In this document: positions 1 through 9,439 of the stretch, piece by piece
Layout: the number at the start of each line of letters is the position of its first letter
How positions within the stretch are numbered: the stretch's first letter is position 1
Source: Bog-752 sp963799395
GTDB taxonomy: Bacteria; Actinomycetota; Thermoleophilia; UBA2241
Length of the DNA stretch: 64,000 nt
Assembly: GCA_963799395.1 (NCBI GenBank)
Contig: CAWCWZ010000051.1
Location: 1 to 64,000, forward strand
Direction: 5' to 3'
Program-made: the position numbers and the translations under genes
The notes under the pieces: model-generated
What the model was told of the DNA's origin: nothing
The model's input: the letters and a program-made list of their open reading frames with translations, nothing else
Databases searched by the model: none

Positions 1-582
1 AGGGCCAGATCGGCGCCCGAGAGCTCGCGCACGGCGCCGCCGGCCAGCACCACGCGCACCGACACGACGTTCTCGGCGAACCAGCCGTACTCGTAGGAGC
101 CGATGCCGGCGCCGCCCTGGGCGAGCCAGCCGCCGACCGACGACGAGGGGTAGCTCGTGGGATAGAGGCGCAGCGTCAGCCCCTGCTTGCCCAGTTCACG
201 GTCGAGCTGTTCCCAGGTGATCCCCGGCTCGACCGTGACCGTGAGCGCCTCGCCGTCGACCGCCACGACGTCGCACAGGCGGTAGAGGTCGACGACGACG
301 CCCTTCTTGACCGGGATGGCGCCGCCGTAGCCCGACGAACCCTTGCCGCGCGGTGTCAGCGGCACGCCGCGGCCGGTCGCCCAGCGCACCAGCTCGACGA
401 GCTTGCTCCTCACTGGTGGGCTGAGCGACCGCGTCGGGCGTCGTGTCACCGACCAGCGGGCGGACGAGGCTCGGCATGGCGGCGATGTCGTGGCCGTACA
501 GCCGGCGCTCACGGCGCTCGAAGGTCACGCGGGGACCGAGCAGGTTCTTCAGGCGATCCCTGTCTGCCGTGGACAGCGCCAT
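1..582 (-). CDS. FAD-binding oxidase (GlcD-like), 3' end outside window, frameshifted
   Basis: N-terminal part of an FAD-linked oxidase of the glycolate oxidase/D-lactate dehydrogenase type (PCMH flavin fold). The conserved pieces are TPDAVAQPTSEE, then in a shifted frame LVRWATGRGVPLTPRGKG, SSGYGGAIPVKKGVVVDL and YPSSSVGGWLAQGGAGIGSY, which carry the FAD pyrophosphate-binding loops. The frame change lies near 405, where one extra C would restore 'EEKLVELV'; it looks like a sequencing indel. The ATG at 582 is preceded by AAGGAG. The gene starts 31 bases downstream of the ArsR gene on the same strand, so the two probably form an operon. Substrate cannot be read from this fragment. Confidence 0.75.
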
Positions 583-613
583 GGCGACTCCTTTGTCCTT
601 ACGGTTTCGGGTC

Positions 614-946
614 TTACGACAGGCCGCGGGCGAGGGCGGCCTGCTGGGAGAGCGCGCTCATGAGCACGGCGCGCAGGGTGTCGAGAGCGTCGATCACGCG
701 GGGATCGGCCAGCGCATACAGGACGCTGGCGCCGTCGCGCGCCGTCGTGACGAGTCGCCGGTCGCGCAGCACCTTGAGGTGGCGGGAGACGGTCGACTGC
801 GGCGCGTCGAGCAGCTCGGCCAGCCCGCTCACGTGCCGGGGCGACTCGGCCAGCGCGTAGAGGATGAGAATGCGGGTCGGGTCGGCCAGCGCCTGACAGA
901 GGTTGGCGTGCAGGAGATTGACCTCGTGCCTGAGCTGTTCGTCCAC
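614..946 (-). CDS. ArsR/SmtB-family transcriptional repressor
   Basis: A 110-residue winged-helix repressor covering a full ArsR domain: ALADPTRILILYALAES, then the recognition helix QSTVSRHLKVLRD and the wing LVTTARDGASVLYAL. The start is the GTG at 946, preceded by GGAGGAG; the longer open reading upstream is not used. Only one cysteine (in LCQALADPTR) is present, so there is no classic CVC metal site and no pair of cysteines as in BigR/SqrR persulfide sensors. The ligand is unknown. An inverted repeat just upstream is a likely autoregulatory operator. The oxidase gene follows directly, and the divergent neighbour is a cysteine dioxygenase-like gene. Confidence 0.85.
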   Translation of the reverse strand: MDEQLRHEVNLLHANLCQALADPTRILILYALAESPRHVSGLAELLDAPQSTVSRHLKVLRDRRLVTTARDGASVLYALADPRVIDALDTLRAVLMSALSQQAALARGLS

Positions 947-969
947 GTCACTCCTCCATGGAGATTCGG

Positions 970-989
970 ATATTCGCCTGACCGAATAT
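970..989. promoter_or_regulatory. Probable ArsR operator
   Basis: Inverted repeat ATATTCG-cctgac-CGAATAT, 24 bases upstream of the ArsR start and in the region shared with the divergent cupin gene. It contains ATTC-N8-GAAT, the spacing reported for BigR/SqrR-type ArsR proteins. Binding by the adjacent regulator is inferred from position. Confidence 0.6.
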
Positions 990-1192
990 GTGCGACAGTC
1001 TAGCACCGGGCGACGGGCTCGTGTCAAACCGGCGCGAGCGTCTAAACGTTGCCCTCGAGCAGGACCTGCGGGCACGATAGAAGGGCGCGAGGCAGCGCGG
1101 TGTGGGGTTGCCGGACCGGCGAACCTCCCGTCGGCTCGCGAAGCGAGAAAGCCGCCCGGACGGCCAATGACGAGCAAGGAGATCAGGATCGC

Positions 1193-1790
1193 ATGGACGC
1201 TGCCACCAACGGCCCTCTCTCGCTCGAACGGTTCATCTTCGAGACCAGCCGCGCCGGCACGCAGACCATGCCGCAGGCCGAGTTCAACGATCTTGCCCTG
1301 CGGCTCGACCTGGACGACGCGCTGGTCGGCGCTCACGTCCGCTTCGACGACGACCACTACGCCCGCAACCTCATCTGCCGCACGCCGCAGTTCGAGCTGC
1401 TCGTGCTCTGCTGGAAGCCCGGCCAGGCCTCGACCATCCACGACCACGCGGGCTCGCTGAACGTCACCCGGGTCTACTCCGGGGAGCTCACCAGCCGCAC
1501 GTTCCGGCGCCGCGACGGCGGCCGCGGCGTGAGCGAGATCGGCGGCGCGGCGGCCGGCGAGCTGCCGCGCGGTCCGGTCGACCTCGTGGACGAGCGGGTG
1601 TTCGCCGGTGCGGGCGCCGCCACGGTCGACCGCGGCGAGATCCATCAGCTCGCCAACGAGTCGGCCGAGGGCCTGGTCACGGTCCACCTCTATGGGCCGC
1701 CGCTCACCGATATCGTGGTCTACTCGCGCACCGAGCCGCAGGCCGAGGTGCTCGCAGCTGCGCTACACGCTGGCCGACGACTTCGCCTGA
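1193..1790 (+). CDS. Cysteine dioxygenase-like cupin protein (frameshift near 3' end)
   Basis: A cupin of the cysteine dioxygenase family, which uses ferrous iron to oxidise thiols such as cysteine to sulfinates. Visible motifs are the metal-binding WKPGQASTIHDHAGS (HxH) and DRGEIHQLANES (third His), with VTVHLYGPPL in between the later strands. The start is the ATG at 1193 behind AAGGAG (1177-1182). About 180 residues read without a break, then the frame changes near 1753: dropping one G gives the usual family ending LRYTLADDFA and stop at 1790. Cysteine dioxygenases of this size (about 200 residues) are normal. The exact thiol substrate is not determined. Confidence 0.8.
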
Positions 1791-1872
1791 GCGGCGCGCG
1801 GTACGCGGCGCCGACCGGACGCGACCGGGAGACGGTTACCCGGCGGGGCGGGCGAAGGGTAGAACCTCCGGC

Positions 1873-3701
1873 ATGATCCCGGGCGACCGTGACGAAAGCG
1901 CCGGCGCCGGCGGCCCGACCGGCGCCGACCCCGGCAGCGACCTGCGCTTCTCTCCCCGGCCCAACCGCGCCCACGAGATCGCCTGGCGGGCGTGGGGCGA
2001 CGAGGCCTTCGACGAAGCCCGCCGGGCGGGCAAGCCGGTACTGCTTGCCATCTCCGCCGTGTGGTGCCACTGGTGCCACGTGATGGACGAGACGACCTAC
2101 TCCGACCCCAGGGTCCTCTCCGCCATCGCCGAGGGCTACGTCGCCGTGCGCGTCGACAACGACCGCCGGCCCGACCTGAACCGGCGCTACAACATGGGAG
2201 GCTGGCCGACCGTCGCCTTTCTCACGCCCGACGGCGAGGTGCTGACGGGCGCGACCTACCTGCCGCCCGACCGCCTGCTCACGGTCCTCGAGCGGGTGCG
2301 TGAGTACTACGCCCAGCACGCCGACGAGCTGACGGGAGCGGCGGCGGGCGGCGCTGTGGCGCCGCCCGCCGCCGCGGCGGCGCACGCCGACTCCGACCTC
2401 GGACCGGCCGCCGACGCGGTGTGCCGCGCCGTGGCGGCGCTCTACGATCCGCTCCACGGCGGCTTCGGCTCGGAGCCCAAGTTCCCGCAGCCCGACGCGC
2501 TCGGCCTGCTGCTGGCCGGCCGGAGTCCGCCGCGGCGACCGGCGTCTGCTGGACATGGCCCTGCACTCACTCGACGCCATGGCGGCCGGCGAGGTACGCG
2601 ACCCGGTCGAGCACGGGTTCTTTCGCTACGCGACCCGAGCGCGACTGGTCGGCGCCCCACTACGAGAAGCTGCTCGACGACAACGCCCGCCTCGCCCTGC
2701 TCTACCTCGACGCCTACGCCTTCACCGGGCGGGCGGCCTACGCGGAGGTCGCGGGCGACATCCTCGACTACCTGACGACCGTCCTGCGCGCCCCCGACGC
2801 ACCCTTGTTCTTCGGCAGCCAGGACGCCGACGAGCGCTACTACGGCTACGACGCCGAGCGTCGCCGCACGCATGGCAAGCCGGCGATCGACCGCACGACG
2901 TACGTCGACGCGAACGCGCTCGCCGCGCGCGCCCTGCTGCGCGCCGCGACCCTGCTCGATCGGCCGGAGCTGAAGGACGCCGCCCTGGCCACCACCGACG
3001 CCCTGTGGGACCAAGGCCACGGACGCCACGGCATGGTCCACTACCTGGGAGGACCAGTCGACGGGCTGCTCGCCGACCAGGCGCAGATGGCCGCCGCCCT
3101 GCTCGACGCCTACGAGGTGTCCGGCGAACGCGCCTGCCTGGCGCGGGCCCGTCTGCTCGCCGATTGGGCCCTCGAGCGCCTGCGGGCTCGCGACGGACGG
3201 TTCACCGACCGGCCACTGGTGACCGGCGCGGCGCCGGCGGGCGCCCGCGACGCGCCGCTGCCGGCGCTCGACGGCGGCGCCGAGATGGCCGACGACCTCA
3301 CCCGCCTCGCCGCCCTCGACGGCGTGCCTGCCTACCGCGAGGAAGCCGCCGGAGCGCTCGCCGCCTACGCGGGCGACGCCGCCGCGAGCGGCCCGCAGGC
3401 CGCTCCGTGGGCCCTCGCCGTCATGCGCTTCTCCGACCATCCGACCCACATCGTGGTGGTCGGCCGCCGTGGCGATGCGCAGGCCGGCGCGCTGCTGCGC
3501 GCCGGCCTGCGCATCGCCGAACCCCTGCGCTCCGTGCAGCTCCTCGATCCCGACGCCGACGCCGAGGCGATCGCCCGCGAAGGCTACACCGTCGCACCCG
3601 GCACGGCGGCGGCCTTCGTCTGCCTCGCCGGCGTCTGTCTCGCCCCGACCTCCGACCCCGCCCGTCTGCCGGCACTGGTCGCCCGCTCCGGCCACGACTG
3701 A
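1873..3701 (+). CDS. DUF255 thioredoxin-domain protein (YyaL/SSP411-like), frameshifted
   Basis: Large cytosolic protein with an N-terminal thioredoxin-like domain (ISAVWCHWCHVMDETTYSD, residues about 57-76, with the CHWCH active-site motif typical of DUF255) followed by an alpha/alpha-toroid domain resembling N-acylglucosamine epimerases (SAPHYEKLLDDNARLA, LDAYEVSGE). Three reading frames are needed: changes near 2540 and 2630 join FPQPDALGLLLAGR, MALHSLDAMAAGEVRDP and RDWSAPHYEKLL. All three segments are conserved, so indel errors are more likely than a decayed gene. ATG at 1873 is the chosen start. The cellular role of this family is not established; an alanine/glycine/proline linker near residue 160 contains a 17-base perfect hairpin. 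Confidence 0.8.
2338..2375. repeat. Perfect 17-base inverted repeat in coding sequence
   Basis: Arms 2338-2354 and 2359-2375, loop TGTG, inside the linker of the DUF255 gene. Confidence 0.85.
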
Positions 3702-3833
3702 GGCGCTGGCGCCGGCACCCGGACCCGCCCGTCGGTTTGCCGCCGGGGATAGTATCGTCCCTACGACGGCCGAGTCCGCGGCCGCCTCGGCCGGGCGCGG
3801 ACGACCACGGGGAACTGACGAAGCGAGGTGCGC

Positions 3834-4469
3834 ATGCTCACGCTCTACCAGGCCGAATGGTGCCCGTTCTGCCACCGGGTGCGCCAGGTGCTGACCGAGC
3901 TCGAGCTGACGTACACGTGCGTCAACGTCCCGCTGCAGCGCGCCGCACGGACCCAGGTGCGCGAGCTGTCCGGTCAGGACATCGTGCCGGTGCTCAAGGA
4001 CGGCCGCAAGGTCATCGTCGGCTCAAGTGACATCATCGCCCATCTGCAGGCCGGCTACCCCGCCCCGGCCGACGCCGAGGATCACGCCGAAGTCGGACGG
4101 TACCGGGTGGTTCTCGAGCTCGACGAAGGTCCCGAGGAGGCGCTCGCGCTCCTGCGTGAGGTGCTGGCGACCACCGACATCAGCATCCTCTCCGAGACCC
4201 GCGGCCATGAGCTCGGCTCCGACCGCCTGCCCGAAGGCTACGTGCTGGTGCAGGCCGCGAGCGTCCTCGCCATGGAGCAGGCGGCCGCGATCGACCCCAC
4301 CGTGCCGGCCGCGACCACGTTCCCGATCGCCGTGTTCGCCGTCGACGGCGGCAGCGCGATCGCCGTGACCCGCCCCCTCGCGGAGGCCTGGGTCTACGGC
4401 GACCCCACCCTGACCAGACTCACCATGGCCGTGACCCAGCTCGTCTACGAGGCGCTCCAGAAGCTGTGA
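3834..4469 (+). CDS. Glutaredoxin/GST-N domain fused to a DUF302-like domain
   Basis: 211 residues. Residues 1-75 form a glutaredoxin or GST N-terminal thioredoxin fold: LYQAEWCPFCHRVRQVL carries the CPFC redox motif and QDIVPVLKDGRKVIVGSSDI the cis-Pro and glutathione-binding loop. Residues about 90-211 (LELDEGPEEALALLREVLA ... FPIAVFAVDGGSAIAV) resemble DUF302. The ATG at 3834 is preferred over the GTG at 3828 because GCGAGG sits at a suitable distance. The gene is single and ends at a strong hairpin shared with the convergent ABC genes. The combination suggests a thiol or metal-redox role, but the function is unknown. Confidence 0.7.
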   Translation: MLTLYQAEWCPFCHRVRQVLTELELTYTCVNVPLQRAARTQVRELSGQDIVPVLKDGRKVIVGSSDIIAHLQAGYPAPADAEDHAEVGRYRVVLELDEGPEEALALLREVLATTDISILSETRGHELGSDRLPEGYVLVQAASVLAMEQAAAIDPTVPAATTFPIAVFAVDGGSAIAVTRPLAEAWVYGDPTLTRLTMAVTQLVYEALQKL

Positions 4470-4471
4470 CC

Positions 4472-4514
4472 GCCGGCGGGGGCGGGCGGCCCAGGGCCGC
4501 CCGCCCCCGCCGGC
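4472..4514. terminator. Bidirectional hairpin terminator
   Basis: Near-perfect odd palindrome with arms 4472-4492 and 4494-4514 between two convergent genes. It is almost all G+C and lacks a T-run, as is common for GC-rich hairpins acting as terminators in high-GC genomes. Confidence 0.7.
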
Positions 4515-4527
4515 CTCGGCCGGAGTC

Positions 4528-5340
4528 CTACTCCCACTGGAAGATCGCCGCCGCCATGAGCGTGGTGGCCAGGCCGATGCCGCCGACGATCGTGAGCTGC
4601 AGCGCGCTGGCGCCGTAGCCGTTCCAGGGATCGACCAGCGAGATCACGACGTGGTAGAGAGGCAGGGCCTTGGCGAGGGCCACCATCCAGGGCGGCAGCT
4701 CGCTGAGGGGCGCGCTGGTGCCCGAGATGAACATCATGATGAACCAGATCAGCAGGCCGACGCCCTGCGCGGCGCGCGCCGTGGGCGCGAGCGAGGCGAT
4801 CAGGACACCCAGCGCCGAGAAGGCGAAGACGGCCACCACGAAGGCGACGGCCACGCCGCCGATCGAGGCCGGCACGACCACGCCGTAGGCGAAGATGCCG
4901 AGCACGCTGATGGCCAGGGCGCCGACCAGGCAGACGCCGACGCCGACCAGGAACTGCGAGCCCAGCAGCGCCCACTCCGACATGCCCGAGGCGCGGAAGC
5001 GGCGCAGCACGCCCCGTTCGCGGTACGTCGACAGGTGCACCGGCAACGAGACGGTGCCGATCGAGGCGACGACGAGGCCGATGTAGCTGGGCACGTACCA
5101 GTCCATCATCTTGAGGCCGGCGTAGGCGCCGCTGTCCATGCGCTGACCGCCGAAGATGCCCCCGAGCAGGACCAGCACCAGGACCGGAAAGGCAAACGAG
5201 AAGACGAGCGTCACCGGCTCGCGGGCGAGCAGCTTGATCTCGACCCAGGTCATGCGCAGCAGGACCTTGACGAAGGTCAGGGACCAGCCCGTCGAGGTCG
5301 CGAAGGGAGAGGCGTGCTCCTTTCGCGGCGTCTCGCTCAT
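4528..5340 (-). CDS. ABC-2 type transporter permease
   Basis: 270-residue integral membrane subunit of an ABC-2 exporter with about six transmembrane segments, for example LVFSFAFPVLVLVLLGGIFG near the N terminus and AISVLGIFAYGVVVPASIGG in the middle. The motif ISGTSAPLSELPPWMVALAK is the usual ABC-2 amphipathic loop before the last helices. The start ATG (5340) overlaps the stop of the upstream ATPase gene by ATGA, so the two subunits are translationally coupled. Drug or lipid export is typical for the family; the substrate here is unknown. Confidence 0.9.
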   Translation of the reverse strand: MSETPRKEHASPFATSTGWSLTFVKVLLRMTWVEIKLLAREPVTLVFSFAFPVLVLVLLGGIFGGQRMDSGAYAGLKMMDWYVPSYIGLVVASIGTVSLPVHLSTYRERGVLRRFRASGMSEWALLGSQFLVGVGVCLVGALAISVLGIFAYGVVVPASIGGVAVAFVVAVFAFSALGVLIASLAPTARAAQGVGLLIWFIMMFISGTSAPLSELPPWMVALAKALPLYHVVISLVDPWNGYGASALQLTIVGGIGLATTLMAAAIFQWE

Positions 5341-6293
5341 TCGGCCATCACGTGCCCGGTGAGGCTGAGGAAGACGTCTTCGAGGCTGGGCGCCTCGACG
5401 TGGAGGTCGGCCGGCGCGATGCCCTGGGCGACGAGGGCCGCGGCGACGTGCGCGAGCACGGCGCCGCGGCCCTCGACGACCACCCGCGGTCCCTCGCGGT
5501 GCACCACCTCGACGTGGCGCACGCCCTCGAGGAACGAGACGTCGGCGGCCTCGGTGTGGAACACGACCCGCAGGCCGGCGGCGTGCGCGGCTACCAGGCC
5601 CCGCGGGCTGTCGAGCGCCACGACCTTGCCCCTGTCCATGACCGCGATGCGGTCGCAGAGCCGCTCGGCCTCTTCCATGAAGTGCGTCACGAGCACGACG
5701 GTCGAACCCCGCTCGCGGATCTCGCGGATGAGGTCCCAGGCGACGCGCCGGGCGGCAGGGTCGAGGCCGGTCGTCATCTCGTCCAGGAACACGACCTCGG
5801 GCCCGTTGACCAGGGCGAGGGCGACGAAGAGCCGCTGCCGCTGGCCGCCGGACAGCGAATGAAAGGCGGCCCGGCTCTTGTCGGCGAGGCCCCACTCGGC
5901 CATGACGTCGCGCCAGTCGCGCCCGCCGGGCGTGAGCGAGGCGAACAGCTCGAGGGCCTCCCAGACGCGGATGTGGTCGGGCAGGGCCGACTCCTGAAGC
6001 TGGCAGCCGATGCGCCGGCGCAGCTCGCGCGACTGGCGTACGGGGTCGAGCCCGAGCACGGCGATCGCCCCGCCGTCGGGCCGCCGCAGGCCCTGCAGGC
6101 ACTCGACGGTGGTCGTCTTGCCGGCGCCGTTGGGGCCGAGCAGGCCGAAGATCTCGCCGCGGGCCACCGCGAAGGTGGCGTCGCGCAGGGCCGTGAACCC
6201 ACGGTAGGACTTCTGGACGTGGGACGCGGTGATGACGGCCTCGCGGCCGTCGAGGTCGCGAAGATCGGCTCGGCGCGCCATACAGTTCGCCAT
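5337..6293 (-). CDS. ABC transporter ATP-binding protein (drug/lipid export type)
   Basis: 318-residue ATPase of the CcmA/DrrA class. Walker A is LLGPNGAGKTTTVECLQGL, the signature HSLSGGQRQRLFVAL, Walker B VVFLDEMTTGLDPAARR (note E-M-T for the usual E-P-T) and the switch His is in VVLVTHFMEEAE. A C-terminal domain of about 90 residues follows, as in DrrA-like proteins, and ends SLEDVFLSLTGHVMAE. It partners the downstream permease. Two ATGs (6293 and 6281) are possible starts; neither has a strong ribosome-binding site. Confidence 0.92.
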   Translation of the reverse strand: MANCMARRADLRDLDGREAVITASHVQKSYRGFTALRDATFAVARGEIFGLLGPNGAGKTTTVECLQGLRRPDGGAIAVLGLDPVRQSRELRRRIGCQLQESALPDHIRVWEALELFASLTPGGRDWRDVMAEWGLADKSRAAFHSLSGGQRQRLFVALALVNGPEVVFLDEMTTGLDPAARRVAWDLIREIRERGSTVVLVTHFMEEAERLCDRIAVMDRGKVVALDSPRGLVAAHAAGLRVVFHTEAADVSFLEGVRHVEVVHREGPRVVVEGRGAVLAHVAAALVAQGIAPADLHVEAPSLEDVFLSLTGHVMAE

Positions 6294-6325
6294 GGTAGCA
6301 CGGCGCGCGGGGGGCGCGAGGAGAG

Positions 6326-7321
6326 TCAGGGCAGCAGTCCCTCGCCGCCCCAGACGCCGAGCTTGCGGAAGCGCTCGCGGCGCAGCAGGCGGCGCTCGCG
6401 CGGCATCAGCGCCTCGAGCTCGGTGAGGGCTTCGTCGATGGCGTCGTGGACGCGCCGTGCCGCGCCCTCGGGATTGACGTGGGCGCCGCCGCGCGGCTCC
6501 TCGATCACCCGGTCGACGATGCCGAGCGGCAGCAGGTGCGAGGCCGTCGGTCGCAGCGCCTCGGCCGCCTGCGGGGCGAACTCGGCGTCGCGCCAGAGGA
6601 TGGCGGCGCAGCCCTCGGGCGAGATGACCGAGTAGGTCGCGTTCTCCTGCATCAGGACGCGGTCGGCCACGGCGAAGGCCAGGGCTCCGCCCGAGCCGCC
6701 CTCGCCGATCAGCGTGGCCACGACCGGCACGCTCAGCCGGGCCATGGTCAGCATGGTCTCGGCGATCGCCCGCGCCTGGCCGCCCTCCTCGGCCGCGACG
6801 CCGGGGTACGCGCCCGGCGTGTCGACGAAGGTGAGCACCGACAGGCGATGCCGCTCGGCCAGAGCGAACAGCCGCTGGGCCTTGCGGTAGCCTTCGGGCT
6901 TGGCCATGCCGAAGCTGTGCTCGGTCTGCTCGTCGAGGGTGCGGCCCTTCTGGTGGCCGACCACGACCACGGCGCGACCGTCGAACCAGCCGAGGCCGCC
7001 GATCACGGCCCGGTCGTCGGCCCGCAGGCGGTCTCCTTTGAGCTCCTCGAAGCCGTCGATCAGGAACTCGATGTACTCGCTGGTGCGCGGACGATCCTTG
7101 TTGCGCGCGATCTGGACGGTCAGCCAGGTGTCGTGGCGACGGCGCTCATGCCGGCGGCTCTTCAGCAGCCCCTGGAGTCGCTCCGCTTCCTCCGAGAGGT
7201 TCACTCCCGGGATTCTTGAAAGCCGCCGCAACTCTTGCAGACGCTGCCCGAGCCAGCCTTCGCGTGCGGCCGCCTCTGGGTCGTGATGCTCCTCGTCGTT
7301 CGAGTCCGTCAGGTTGACCAC
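6326..7321 (-). CDS. accA: Acetyl-CoA carboxylase carboxyltransferase subunit alpha
   Basis: 331 residues, matching the AccA family over its whole length: VQIARNKDRPRTSEYIEFL, VVVGHQKGRTLDEQTEHSFG, FVDTPGAYPGVAAEEGGQAR and IGEGGSGGALAFAVADRVLM. With AccD it transfers a carboxyl group from carboxybiotin to acetyl-CoA to make malonyl-CoA. The start is the GTG at 7321 behind GGGAGG. It is the last gene of the fatty-acid operon. No accB/accC (biotin carrier, biotin carboxylase) is in the window. Confidence 0.95.
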   Translation of the reverse strand: MVNLTDSNDEEHHDPEAAAREGWLGQRLQELRRLSRIPGVNLSEEAERLQGLLKSRRHERRRHDTWLTVQIARNKDRPRTSEYIEFLIDGFEELKGDRLRADDRAVIGGLGWFDGRAVVVVGHQKGRTLDEQTEHSFGMAKPEGYRKAQRLFALAERHRLSVLTFVDTPGAYPGVAAEEGGQARAIAETMLTMARLSVPVVATLIGEGGSGGALAFAVADRVLMQENATYSVISPEGCAAILWRDAEFAPQAAEALRPTASHLLPLGIVDRVIEEPRGGAHVNPEGAARRVHDAIDEALTELEALMPRERRLLRRERFRKLGVWGGEGLLP

Positions 7322-8140
7322 CTCCCTTCAGCAGACGGAGGTAGTTGGCCACCTTGCCCTTGAGCTCGGACCGGGGCACGATCGCGTCGAGATGCCCGAG
7401 GACCAGGTTGCGCTCGGCGCTGCCGAAGTCGGCCGGCAGCTGCTCGCGCGTCGTCTGCGAGATCACCCGGGGGCCCGAGAAATAGAGCAGGGCGCCGGGT
7501 TCGGCCACGCAGATGTCGGCCAGGCTGACGAAGCTCGCCACGACGCCGCCGGTGCAGGGATCGACCATCACCGCCACGAACGGCACGCGGGCGTCGTTCA
7601 AGACGTCGACCGCGCACGTGGTCTTGGCCATCTGCATGAGCGACAGTGCGCCCTCCTGCATACGGGCGCCGCCCGAGCTGGCCACGGCCACGAGCGGCCG
7701 GCCTTCGTCGGCGGCACTGGCCGCCGCGCGCCAGAGCTTCTCGCCCACCACGCTGCCCATGCTGCCGCCCATGAAGCCGAAGTCCATGACGGCCAGCACG
7801 CAGGGAGCCGAGGCGATCGCGGCCGTGCCGGCGACGATCGCCTCGGTCAGCCGGCTTTCGCCCTGAGCTTCGCGGACCCGCTCCGGGTAGGGCTCGAGGT
7901 CGACGAAGCCGAGCGGGTCGAGGGTCCGCAGGTGGCCCCAGTATTCGACGAACGTGCCTTCGTCGGCCAGCTGGGCGATGCGCTCACGGGCGCCGATGCG
8001 CTGGTGAAAGCCGCAGGCGGGACACACCGAGAGGTTCTCTTTGACCGCTGCCGGGTCGTGATCGGAGCGGCACTGGGACAGACCCAGCGGCGCTCCTGCG
8101 GCCCGGTACCGCGCCGGGCGATCTCGACGGTGACGGTCAT
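7309..8140 (-). CDS. accD: Acetyl-CoA carboxylase carboxyltransferase subunit beta (frameshifted)
   Basis: Beta subunit of the carboxyltransferase, partner of AccA. The core is clear: FVEYWGHLRTLDPLGF, MDFGFMGGSMGSVVGEK, ASSGGARMQEGALSLMQMAK, VDPCTGGVVASFVSLADI and PRVISQTTREQLP. The N-terminal zinc ribbon (WVCP.C and NLSVCPACGF) is split by a frame change near 8085. The ATG at 8140 overlaps the fabF stop (ATGA). Read as given, the frame runs on to 7146 inside accA; one additional G near 7318 would end the protein at 7309, the more usual layout with a short overlap. Confidence 0.88.
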
Positions 8141-9387
8141 CCGCCGTAGCGCCGGAAGACGAGGGTCGCGTTGTGGCCGCCGAAGCCGAACGAGTTGGAG
8201 GCCGCCACGTTGACCGTGGCCGGGCGCGCCGTGTTCGGCACGTAGTCGAGGTCGCACTCCGGGTCGGGAGTGGCCAGGTTGATGGTCGGCGGGATGACGC
8301 CGCGGTCGATGGTCAGCACCGAGATGATCGCTTCGAGGGCGCCGGAGCCGCCCAGGCAGTGACCGATCATCGACTTGGTCGAGGAGATCGCCACCTTGCG
8401 GGCGTTCTCTTCGCCCAGGGCGATCTTGATGACGCGCGTCTCGGCGATGTCGCCGGGCGGCGTGGAGGTGCCGTGGGCGTTGATGTAGTCGATCTCGGAC
8501 GGGTCGATCGCGGCCTCGTCGATGGCCATGCGCATGGCGCGGGCCTGGGTCTGCCCGGTCTCGTCGGGCAGCGTCAGGTGGAAGGCGTCGGAGCTCATGC
8601 CGTAGCCGACGAGCTCGCCGTAGATCGTGGCCCCGCGCTGCTCGGCGTGGCCGAGCTCCTCGAGCACGATGATGCCGGCGCCCTCGCCCATGACAAAGCC
8701 GTCGCGGTCGCGGTCGAACGGCCGGCTGGCCTTTTCGGGCTCGTCGTTGCGGGTCGACAGGGCCCGCATGGCGGCAAAGGCGGTGAGGCCGACGTTGCAG
8801 ACCGGCGCCTCGCTACCGCCGGCGAACATCACGTCGGCGGCGCCGCGGCGGATGATCTCGAAGGCGTCGCCGATGCCGTTGGTGCTCGCCGCGCAGGCCG
8901 TGCAGACGGTCGACAGCGGGCCCTTGGTGCCGAGGCCGAGCGAGATCTGGGCGGCGGCCATGTTGGGGATCATCATGGGGATGAACAGGGGGCTCATGCG
9001 ATCGTTGCCCTTGGTCCACAGGGTGCGCAGCTGATCCTCGAAGGTGCCCAGGCCGCCCACTCCGCTGGCCACCACGGCGCCGATCCGCTCGGGCTCCTTG
9101 CTCACGTCGAGCTGGGCGTCGTCCTGGGCGAGGATGGCCGCCGCCAGCGCGTACTGGGCGAACGGGTCCATGCGGCGCTGCGTGCGGCGGTCCATGTACT
9201 CGAGAGGGTCGAAATCGCGCACTTCGGCGGCGATGCGCACGGGCAGCGACGAGGCGTCGAAGTTGTGGATGAGCCCCACCCCGGACTGGCCGGCGATCAG
9301 TCGGCTCCAGAAGCGGTCGATGTCGCAGCCCAGCGGCGACACCACGCCCATGCCGGTGACGACGACTCGTCGGGGATCGTTGCTCAT
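8137..9387 (-). CDS. fabF: Beta-ketoacyl-ACP synthase II
   Basis: 416 residues, intact. Condenses malonyl-ACP with acyl-ACP in fatty-acid elongation. The catalytic Cys lies in LSTVCTACAASTNG (about residue 165), and the two His in INAHGTSTPPGD and SMIGHCLGGSGALEA; the C terminus has NSFGFGGHNATLVF. It lies in the fab operon between fabG and accD and overlaps accD by four bases. An acyl carrier protein gene, usually found between fabG and fabF, is absent from the 52-base gap before it. Confidence 0.97.
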   Translation of the reverse strand: MSNDPRRVVVTGMGVVSPLGCDIDRFWSRLIAGQSGVGLIHNFDASSLPVRIAAEVRDFDPLEYMDRRTQRRMDPFAQYALAAAILAQDDAQLDVSKEPERIGAVVASGVGGLGTFEDQLRTLWTKGNDRMSPLFIPMMIPNMAAAQISLGLGTKGPLSTVCTACAASTNGIGDAFEIIRRGAADVMFAGGSEAPVCNVGLTAFAAMRALSTRNDEPEKASRPFDRDRDGFVMGEGAGIIVLEELGHAEQRGATIYGELVGYGMSSDAFHLTLPDETGQTQARAMRMAIDEAAIDPSEIDYINAHGTSTPPGDIAETRVIKIALGEENARKVAISSTKSMIGHCLGGSGALEAIISVLTIDRGVIPPTINLATPDPECDLDYVPNTARPATVNVAASNSFGFGGHNATLVFRRYGG

Positions 9388-9439
9388 GTGGGATCGCTCC
9401 TCAGAGGATCGGCCGGACCACCGCGGCCTGTCGGTTTCG

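Noticed and set aside
614..1687. ArsR protein with a 240-residue N-terminal extension
   Set aside because: The extension is the antisense of the cupin gene; a GTG with a strong ribosome-binding site starts the normal-length regulator.
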